This document shows, in pieces, positions 55,700 to 64,000 of a stretch of 64,000 nucleotides of DNA. The DNA lies in assembly GCA_022495005.1 (NCBI GenBank), contig JAGYXB010000369.1, forward strand, positions 62,001 to 126,000, in the 5' to 3' direction. A program made the translations under genes and the position numbers. This DNA is from Rhyacophila brunnea. Taxonomy: Eukaryota > Arthropoda > Insecta > Trichoptera > Rhyacophilidae. The notes beneath the pieces were generated by a model that saw only the letters and a list, made by a program, of their open reading frames with translations, was not told the origin of the DNA and searched no databases. Within the stretch, counting starts at the first letter, position 1. Every line of letters begins with the position of its first letter.

Positions 55700-56636
55700 T
55701 AGGGGAAGTTCTTGTACCTGTGGACACGGGCTTGTTTCAGTAGGTATACATATTTTTGCAATACAGTGTTCTAGGGATTTACTCTGGCAACACTCAATCC
55801 AATTGTCAGTCCAGGACAGCTTTCAGATTTTGAATTATTTTAAATTTGTGTTTTTTAGACCCAAAACAAAGTATTTGACTATTTAGTGTTTATTTTATCA
55901 TAATTATTGAGAGATCATTGAATACAATTTATGTGTAGTTTGATTTGGGAATTATTAATTGTTACGTTAAAAGAATGCATTTTGTCAAAACATACTTGTA
56001 CTCAAAAAACTTCAGCATACTTTTAATGTAAAATTTTAATTTGTTGTACCTACCTACCTTTGGATAATATATTGCTGGTAGTACTTGTGGACGCGTCCAA
56101 AGGTACAACATGCATCGATTTTATTGATAAAATAATCATGATTTTAAGCTTAAAAAAAGCAATTTTTATATAATTAGTTATTAATGTTACAAACATCTTA
56201 AATATGTCCATTTTACACATATTTATTTAATTTGATCAAAAAAAATATTCTGTCGGTAGGATTTTTCAAAATTGTTTTCACCTTAGATGCTAGGTAAACC
56301 TAATCGACTAAAAAAACAATTTTAATTCTCAATGTCGACCCTAAAACTTGGCTAGTAGATGGTATATTATCTTGTATGTTCAAAGGTACAATATACGCTG
56401 TCTACAGGTATAACATCGTGTTGTATCTGTGGACAAGTTGCCGGTCTTCGATTATTTGTCAATAAATAAAAACCCTTTGCACCAAATATGTTTTTTATTT
56501 TGTAATTATAAGCCTAGATAATCATCTTTATTGGTGATGTCAAAAACATTGCATCATATTACGAGTATGATATATTTGACGACTTAGAAATGAACAACCA
56601 AAAATTGTCCACAGATAGATACAACACCTTCCCCTA
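55700..56636. mobile_element. MITE-like element with reiterated subterminal motif
   Basis: TAGGGGAAGTTCTTGTACCT followed by GTGGAC at the left complements GTCCACAGATAGATACAACA followed by CCTTCCCCTA at the right. Two internal, locally palindromic copies of the same motif lie at about 56082-56110 (ACTTGTGGACGCGTCCAAAG followed by GTACAACAT) and 56378-56440 (CTACAGGTATAACAT...GTTGTATCTGTGGAC). No coding frame. A TA may be duplicated at the ends. Confidence 0.8.
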
Positions 56637-57960
56637 CTATTCAATCTAGTGAAGGGAGACAGTATGGAAGTATAAATAATTTTGCTACAGCATTTTTGGA
56701 ATAATTTTATTATCCTGTGTTGATGTCGGTTATTAAATTCATAATATTGAAAATTATTAATTCATGAATGCTAGTAGGTATCTAACAAGCTAATAACGTT
56801 AATAATGTTTTCACAACGTGTAGTTTTATAATAATAGCGATCATTATTTATACCTACAGTGTACCATATTGCTAAAGATAATGCATATATGGTTAAGATG
56901 GCTTTCGTTAAAAATAGGAGTATTTTCAACTAAAAAGAGAACAATCGTTTTTTTAACATAATAAACAAAGAAAACCTTAATTTGCAACATGTGCTAATTA
57001 TTGAATATAAAATATATAGATAATTTCCCAGACGTCAAAAAGACAGTTTAAAAAAGTTATAAAGTATTGTCCATTCAAAAACAACGCCGAATAGATTATT
57101 AGCTAGTATTCTTGTTTGTCCAGTACCTACACATTTTTTCTTGTGTGTCCAGTGCTAGCAACTAAATTATTAATATATACCTACGTGCCTTACTATAGAA
57201 ATCAATATGCAATGTCAAAATGACATTTCAGTATTCTATATTTATTCAGTATTTCTATCAAGTTTTTATCAATACATACAAATGTCAAGTTTATATGATT
57301 CAACAGAAAATTTAAAAACGTGGTAAGTATATAAAAAGTTCTTTTTATCTTGTAATTATTTTTCAATAAGTAAGTCTCCAGCGCAATTCGCGTCGATTTC
57401 TTTTAATTGTTATTCTCGTTCAATTTATTCCATGATTCAGTTTGATCTTAAGTCTGATTCAGATTATGCTAGTATTTTAATCGAGTGTTGAGTTACTTAC
57501 TTACCATTAAAACGATTGAGTATTTGAAAAGTGTCCGGACACGGTTCATATTTATTAGTGAGTGACAGTCAAGATGAACAGAGTAAAATATAAAGTAAAA
57601 ATAAATAAAAGCATTTGTAATGGCTACATTAGGTACAAGAAATTAGCTAGAAAAACAAAAATGGCTAGTATTTTTCAAGCCATGCTGGGTTTTTGTTTAC
57701 GAATCTCTGTATACCTACTGTCTTCTTCTTTATAACTACAGTTTTTGCGAAAAAATGAAAAACAACTGAAATAAATTTTATACTGCTTTTGACTTTATGT
57801 CAAAAAAGTTTAATATCCACATAGGTACTAACTCATTTTATGATTTTTGTCGAAAAGCTGCCCTTTTACTTATGAGAGCAGTGTTTATGTTTATGGCGTG
57901 GAGATTTAAAAACCAAAGGCACTCCTGGTTTTCTATTTCTATTTCTATTTTCTATATTCT
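56637..57960. other. A+T-rich intergenic DNA
   Basis: No recognised gene; TTTCTATTTCTATTTCTATT microsatellite at about 57932-57952. Confidence 0.35.
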
Positions 57961-58168
57961 GACACAAATTTTAAAGTTGTATCTTCGCTTCGTCGAAACG
58001 ATATTTTTCTGACAATGTTAATGAACGTGAGATGTTTAGACTTATTTGGTTTAGTGGGGGGTGGTGAGGGCCGCTACTCGAACAAATAATTAGAATAAAA
58101 CGGATTGAGTCAGAGAACTCTGGGGATTGAGTCGACTAAATAACTTTACAAATTTTGTTTGTTCACAT
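57961..58168 (+). repeat. Dispersed repeat D, copy 2
   Basis: GACACAAATTTTAAAGTTGT, then GGCCGCTACTCGAACAAATA, then AAAACGGATTGAGTCAG, ending near TTTGTTTGTTCACATAG; partner of 52441-52654. Here it carries an additional GGGATTGAGTC duplication of GGATTGAGTC. Confidence 0.6.
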
Positions 58169-59180
58169 AGTAAAGTCGTTAACAACACTTGACAATATTC
58201 TTTAAATTATATTTAACACACTTAAGTACATGATAAAATAGATTTCTGAGATATAAATTAAATAGATTATAGTTTCTTTTAATTTCATCTTCTTGATTGC
58301 ATATGAAAATCTGAAAACGTAATAAAACAATATGATGTATTTTAAATTCAATAAGATTTAAGTTGTATTTTGGTTAATAAATTGTTTCCGTAAGTAGGTT
58401 TTTCTCTTTTCATAACATTTTCTGTTTTCTTTAACAACATAGAATGAATAATATGATTTTCAGATAATTAACATAATGTAGGTATATACACAATATCACA
58501 ATAAAATAAATATAAAGAGTAAAATAAAATATCAATGAATTACAAATAACCGTGTTAAATTGAAACAGAAAGAGTTAAACAATAATAATTAATGTTTATA
58601 AAATTTTAAATATCATAGGCCTACATAAAATATCTCCTACATTTTTTCGCATCACAGTAATAAGTTTTGACTCCGTAATAATTTTTAAAGAGTTTTTTTC
58701 AAAATATTTGTCTATGACACCATTATAATCAAAATGTTTGCTCTGGTAGTGAAAAAATGATCTTTTCATTCATTAAAGTCAGCTGTTCTGCTGTGTAATG
58801 TTGCTCACCAGAATCTCGCAAATATGCGATATAATCAAAATTATCATTTTGGAAGTTGAATAAACATTAATTAATATTGGCGGCGCTGTTGCATTTATTA
58901 TTCACAACATATTCAATAAGCCACCAATTTGATATACATTTTATATAATTATAATAATATACAATATATGACAACTTGGCATAAGTATAGTTTAAAAAAT
59001 GATAAGTGATCTTAATATGTATTACAAAACAAGAAAATATGATATAGGTATACATATAAGAGTTATAAGGTTATAATATGTAGGGTACTTAAGTGGCACC
59101 TGTACCTACTTATTTTTAAAGTCATTCTGCATATTCTGTTGTCATAGGAAGAAAAAGAAAATATTTTTTGTTCAACTGAC
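58169..59180. other. A+T-rich intergenic DNA
   Basis: No gene or repeat pair recognised. Confidence 0.35.
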
Positions 59181-59310
59181 AATCAAATCTATAGCTATTT
59201 GTAGTGAAACAACGAGGTCAATAATACACAATTATTATCATTTGGTATTGCGTAGTAAATAGTTAAAAGCTTGTGAATTCTTCCACGCACGCTAAATCTG
59301 AACGTTATTA
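59181..59310. repeat. Dispersed repeat, copy 2 (partner 6060)
   Basis: ATCAAATCTATAGCTATTTG followed by TAGTGAAACAAC and later AAAAGCTTGTGAATTC matches 6061-6182 and continues to an AACGTTATTAAG part like 6322-6335. Confidence 0.5.
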
Positions 59311-59332
59311 AGTCTTTAGTGTCGGAAGTATT

Positions 59333-59490
59333 CATCATCATCAGCCGGTGTAGGTCCACTGCTGGATGAAGGCCTCCCCATAGCTCTCTCTCTCTAACTC
59401 TCCTCGGTTCCTAGTTCTTCGCTCCAACGTACAACCATCGAACATTATGAGCTCGTCTATCCAGCGGGTTTTAGGGTGTCCCTGTAAATG
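59333..59490 (-). pseudogene. RTE-like LINE 3' end with (GAT)n tail
   Basis: The minus strand encodes GHPKTRWIDELIMF, then RRTRNRGE and EAFIQQWTYTG before the stop. The GAT-triplet tail is at 59333-59343. Only the last 50 codons remain; upstream (59490 on) is unrelated A+T-rich DNA, so the insertion is very strongly 5'-truncated. Same family as 53360-53790. Confidence 0.85.
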
Positions 59491-60589
59491 TTTAGTGATG
59501 ATTAGCAAGGATGAATTCGTGATTAGATGGAAATGATTCCAGCGACAGAATACTGAAACTGATAAAAAAACAATAAAAACTATTTCGTTCAACAAATTTA
59601 TGTTTTCTAGTTTCAATATATTTTTTTAATTTTAAGCACAAATTTGTGAAAAGTGTGAAACTATGTGAAGTGACAGTTTACAAAATAATTACTACGGTTG
59701 TATCGTTGTAATTATAATTTTAGCAGCCTGTTATGAAATTAGATAGGATTGAGGAAATATTCCGAACTTTTGCAGTTCAAATAGTAAGAAAGAAAAAATT
59801 GTAATACAAAATTCGGTGAATGATTAGTATCTCCTATTAATATTATCATTATTATGTAGTAAGTCCCGTAACTTATTTATATTTGGAATTAAAACTTGTA
59901 TGAGCGTATTTGGTCGTCTACAAAGTATGCTTAAAAGTTAATCCGTATAAACTATTCCTTATTTACTGTCAGTTCTGCGCCAAGCGTGGCTGTCAACCGG
60001 GTTCCAGCGAAAATTTTCCTTCCCTCATTTACGTATCCCGCCATATATGAATATAAAAATTTTAAATGAACACATAGTGGATTACTTATTTAATTAATTT
60101 AATTAAAAATTATAAAAAGTGTCATATTTAAAAACAAAATAATTCTCTGTGAATTATCTAATAAAATTGAGGTCCAGAAAAAATGTAAGTAAGTATAGAT
60201 AATTTTTGATCGACTTTGGTATTTTGGACTATTTTAGGTTTTCGTACAATTAACATAAAACATTTTTCATTTTACTATAATGTAAACTATGTAATGTATC
60301 TTTTCGTTACTTATTTATACAAATCCGTGTCAGACATTTGCCAGGGAATACAATAAGGAATTGTCAGCCACCTATTTTTAATTTCGAAATCTTATTCTAA
60401 TTGAAAACATTTCGAACATGTTTGGAGAATAAATTCGATGAAAAACGTGTTTTTATAATATTACACTGCGTCTGATTAAAGTGTATAATAATTATAGTAG
60501 GCACTTACTTACTCCAGGACAGGATGCAGAAGTTTGCAAATAAAAGCCAAAAAGTTTAAAGATACACATCACGAAGACAAAAATACTAA
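59491..60589. other. A+T-rich intergenic DNA
   Basis: A less A+T-rich patch at 59970-60045 has no recognised function. Confidence 0.35.
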
Positions 60590-61273
60590 AAAGGCGACCC
60601 ACATTGAGGTGCATGTCGCGGACTATCACGTGAACTCACGGCGATAAAAATGTCTATGGTTTCATCATTTTGCAGAATATTTTGAACGCGCACCATCTCG
60701 TAAATTCGCTGAATAATGACACTGATGAAGAGTACCATACGTACTATAATGTATTAGTACTTTGAATTATTATTAATTATTTATGCTAATTTCAATTCAT
60801 TTTAACAGTTTCTACGTGTGCGTACGTTAAAATACATGCGGCATGACATTCATAGATAATAGAACACAACCTGGAGACCGTGGATAACAGACAACATTCT
60901 CATAGAAAATAAATAGTGCCAACTGCTAAAAACAAAAAAGAACGTCAGTTTGACAGTTTGACGTGACAGAAGAAAAGTGTTGGCATGTGGAATATGATAA
61001 AAACGTTCAATTGTCGTCTATTGAATCATGCAGGTGCCGATGCAGTCAAGTTCAGCGTGAAGTGCCCTCATTGTTGTTTTAGTGATTACGGCAGATTTTT
61101 CCAACTGTCAATGTTCGTTTAAAGGTTCAAAATGTGCTACGGGATGGGAGCATCAGTCTGATAAGATTTTAAAGACCAAGAACAACGACATTACACACTT
61201 TTTTTCCCGTAGCGGAAGCCCGTGACAGCAGGCGACAAGCACCATGACATGCACCTCAATGTAGGTGGCCCTT
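60590..61273. mobile_element. MITE-like element with about 27-bp inverted ends
   Basis: AAAGGCGACCCACATTGAGG followed by TGCATGTCGCGG at the left complements CCATGACATGCACCTCAATG followed by TAGGTGGCCCTT at the right, with few mismatches. The 0.68 kb inside has no transposase. The target duplication is not clear. Confidence 0.78.
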
Positions 61274-61289
61274 CACTGTCACAATACCA

Positions 61290-61740
61290 ATCCTCATCAA
61301 ACATATAAAAGTCAAGCGGGCCGAAAACTATGTCTATCTCGGATAGAAAATGGCGAGATTACTTACAGAACCTTTAATAGAGTGTTCAGTGATAACCAAT
61401 GTCATGTATGCATGTGAAATATGGTCTGTTAATGTAAGGAAATAAAAAATAAGAGTAACGCAACGAGGCATGGAAAGGTGCATGCTGGCCATAACGCGTA
61501 ATGCACAAAACAATGAATAAAGAGGGTGACAAGAGTACGTTATTACGTTGCCGAGTAGATGAAGTGAAAATAAGTAGGACATAACACTCAGCAAGCACAA
61601 AACGCCCTAGAACCTGGTGAATCGACGAAATCATAAAATTCGGTGGATGTGTGTAGCACCTAACAACTTACTGTAAGAAGAAGAGTAGGATGGACTATAT
61701 GAGGATTTCATCCAGAAGCAGAAGCAGAAGCAGATTCACC
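61290..61740 (+). pseudogene. RTE-like LINE, decayed C-terminal end
   Basis: The plus strand reads KRAENYVYLG just before a stop, then YACEIWSVNVRK, VTQRGMERCMLAIT, RNHKIRWMC and EDFIQKQKQ, the same order as in 53360-53790, with several stops and frameshifts. VYLG is the block that follows the reverse-transcriptase core, so slightly more of the element is kept here than in the other copies. It ends in a GAAGCA microsatellite (61711-61734). Confidence 0.85.
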
Positions 61741-61744
61741 CCAC

Positions 61745-63290
61745 CCCGGCCGATGATGTTTTTTTTTTATTGTGTAGGTACCTCAATTGTTTTCAGTAAT
61801 ACATTGCTGCTTCAGTACAAGGGTGACTTATGAATTACAAAATATGTAGAATCAGTTCAAGTTTCTGAGCAAGGCTGCACTATTTTTGTAGAAATTTAGT
61901 TTACCATAATATTTCAGATAAATTTGCATGACATCAACATGAATATCAAAGGAGTGTAAAATGATTTATTGTTATACTACACTGTATTACATAAATTGAT
62001 TTAATTTAAATATGGGAGGGAATTTAAGGTGATACTTTATCATTTTAGATAAAATGTTATTTTTTTAGGATATTTACATAATGATAATATATAAATATCT
62101 AATAACTCTCTTATTGGTATTAAAAAAAATGACAACCATTTCCTCCTAACAAGTTTTTGTCACATAGTGTACCCTTGTGAGGCTGCGACATGATTGGTAA
62201 ATCCGTCACTGCACGTCCCTAATAACACGTCTCCACCATAAGCAGATTAATGCTTCAGATACTCTCTATGACGATCGGTCATATATATGTCAAAAAACCC
62301 GTTTCTTATGTTGGCATCCTGTGTCACAGGGTGTCACAGAGTGTAAATACGATGTCATAGCTCCCATACAATAATATGTCAGAATGTCATAGATTTGATC
62401 ATAGACACTAAAATGCTCTTAGCATATATGTGCCCGATCGTCATAATTAGTCTATTTGAACCCTAATAAGTAAAGCCACTGTTTTCACCGTCATCTTTTT
62501 AAAATAGGAAATCTATGCTAACACTAACTGAGCACTTTGCGCATGAATTAATTATTATCTCCGTGCATTGGCGGCTCTGACTGTTTATTATTTTGTATTT
62601 ATGCATGTCTCGTAGTAAGGTTTAGTTTAGGGTTTACGTTTAGGTGGGTACATCGTTATTCCCCAGGTAACTAATTTTGTGTTCTCTGTTCTATTCTGAG
62701 ATTTTTTATCGAATTAAACATTGATTATGATTATTATATACAAAAGATTTAAGAATGTTAGATTCATATTATTGAAAATACATCGTTTTGAAAAGTTTCA
62801 GAAACACACATAAGTTCGGATCCAGACCCCCCCCTGACGAAATCAAAATGTACAAACTATTTAGGTAAATGCTATACCTAATAGGTACTACTTATATATA
62901 GTATGAAAAATAATTTTCATAATAATTGGAGAGTAGCTGACCACCCCCTAAAAATCACACTACCCATGGGTTGGAAATTAATGATTTAAATTTATTCCTA
63001 ATAGTAATAATTTTTTTTTTATTTGCAGTGCATATCTACAAAGGATTTTTTCATCAGAAAACGATTTCCATATATCTAAAATGATAAAAGTATCCGACAA
63101 CATTGTTATCATATAATTAAGAGGAAAACCTTAGAATTTTTATTCCGTGACTGAATTTAATTAATAAAAATGCTACTTCACAAGATTTGGGATAATATGC
63201 CAATGTTAAATACTAATGTTTAAAATGTTAATGATGATAAAAGAGGATAATACAATGTATCCATTTAAATAATAATTGGATATATATATG
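61745..63290. other. A+T-rich intergenic DNA
   Basis: No recognised gene. TGTCACAG strings cluster at 62320-62345. A run of C is at 62829-62835. Confidence 0.35.
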
Positions 63291-63630
63291 TTACGCCGAA
63301 TGTGCGAAATTGATTATTACATGAACTGGGCAAAATTTTGCATAAATCATGAAAAATGCAAGCCCGTTGCCTTATTCATGAATTAAACAAAATATCTGCC
63401 AAGTGCGTAAATTCGGCAGTAATTTTTCAGCCTAGTTCATGCATTGAACAAATTAGATAGTAGCGCTACGGTGGTGTTTTTTGCAACTAAACTAAATCTG
63501 TCAAATGCTCATGCATTGGTCAAAATTTACTTATTTTATCTATGGTCAAAATAGATGTTCGCGCTCCGGTGGTATTTTTTGCAACTAATCAAACTAACCA
63601 AATGTGTCAAATGTCATTGATTATAATATA
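63291..63630 (+). repeat. Locally duplicated segment, about 100-bp period
   Basis: GCGCTACGGTGGTGTTTTTT followed by GCAACTAAACTAAATCTGTCAAATG (from 63463) is repeated as GCGCTCCGGTGGTATTTTTT followed by GCAACTAATC...AATGTGTCAAATGTCATTG (from 63563). Upstream, 63291-63460 has matching TTCATGAATT/TTCATGCATTG pieces and the inverted pair GCCGAATGTGCG / GTGCGTAAATTCGGC. Confidence 0.65.
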
Positions 63631-63861
63631 AAAATATACCAATCAATAGCTACAATGACTTTCATATCCATTTACTATGCGCAAAAAAATCTAGAACTAT
63701 AATAATTATGATAACGGAAGAATTTTATTAAAATGTATTTTCGCGACTAGTTTCGTGCTTGGGTGTCAATCGTGCAATGGTCAATTGTATGTTTGTGATA
63801 GTTTGTTGATACTTGTTAGCTAACCTCAAAATGGACATTCAGTTGAATTCGGAATTAAAAA

Positions 63862-63891
63862 CCTAACCTAACCTAACCCAACCTAACCTAA
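63862..63891 (-). repeat. Interstitial insect telomere-type repeat (TTAGG)6
   Basis: Six consecutive 5-base units CCTAA, CCTAA, CCTAA, CCCAA, CCTAA, CCTAA; the complement is the canonical insect telomere repeat TTAGG with one changed unit. An ATA/TAA microsatellite follows directly (63891-63905). Short internal tracts like this arise by double-strand break repair or telomere-associated insertions; this one does not by itself indicate a chromosome end. Confidence 0.85.
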
Positions 63892-64000
63892 TAATAATAA
63901 TATTATATTATGTCCAATTATAACTAATAAAACCATCCGTATTAAATTGACTTTTTCTACTGTCATGTTGACAGTTTTTCAGAATTTCATACCCTGGCGA

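Overview
The window looks like intergenic, transposon-rich DNA from an A+T-rich insect nuclear genome, most likely a moth or butterfly. I infer this from many TAGGTACCTA-type palindromes, a short TTAGG-type (insect telomere) tract, RTE-like and CR1-like LINE tails, tRNA-headed SINEs and many small hAT-type elements. I recognise no intact host gene, no true tRNA or rRNA gene, no CRISPR array and no bacterial gene. The longest open frames are about 160 codons and most are explained by repeats.

Layout. Positions 1-5878 hold a young LTR element. Its two LTR copies differ at 3 of 618 compared positions, yet the roughly 4.6 kb interior has no gag, protease, reverse transcriptase or integrase that I can see. 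It looks like a large non-autonomous retrotransposon derivative with a motif-rich leader and internal duplications. Positions 6-13 kb hold a hAT-type MITE with a perfect 8-bp target duplication, set inside an older dispersed repeat, plus an RTE-like LINE pseudogene. Positions 13.6-15.9 kb are a minisatellite of about 13-14 units grown inside one copy of a dispersed element whose sister copy at 39.5-39.8 kb lacks it; a hAT element is nested in the array. A G+C-rich retroelement piece bounded by a 12-bp direct repeat follows at 16.1-16.8 kb.

From 17.8 to 36 kb there are further hAT-type MITEs (17.8, 28.1 and 34.2 kb), a 5'-truncated LINE with a perfect 16-bp target duplication (25.5 kb), an array of degenerate LINE 3' ends (29.5-31.1 kb), and a collinear pair of old paralogous blocks (27 and 33.3-35.8 kb). 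From 36 to 64 kb come tRNA-headed SINE pieces, nested terminal-inverted-repeat elements (40.4-42.4 kb), a CR1-like LINE tail, an internally deleted LINE joining an endonuclease piece to a 3' tail (44.7-44.9 kb), more RTE-like tails (53.4, 59.3 and 61.3 kb), several MITEs, and six CCTAA-type units near the right edge.

The window reads as layered TE insertions with clear nesting order, not as a cooperating gene set. Repeat assignments rest on terminal repeats, target duplications and within-window comparison by eye. Family names come from general knowledge and were not checked against a library.
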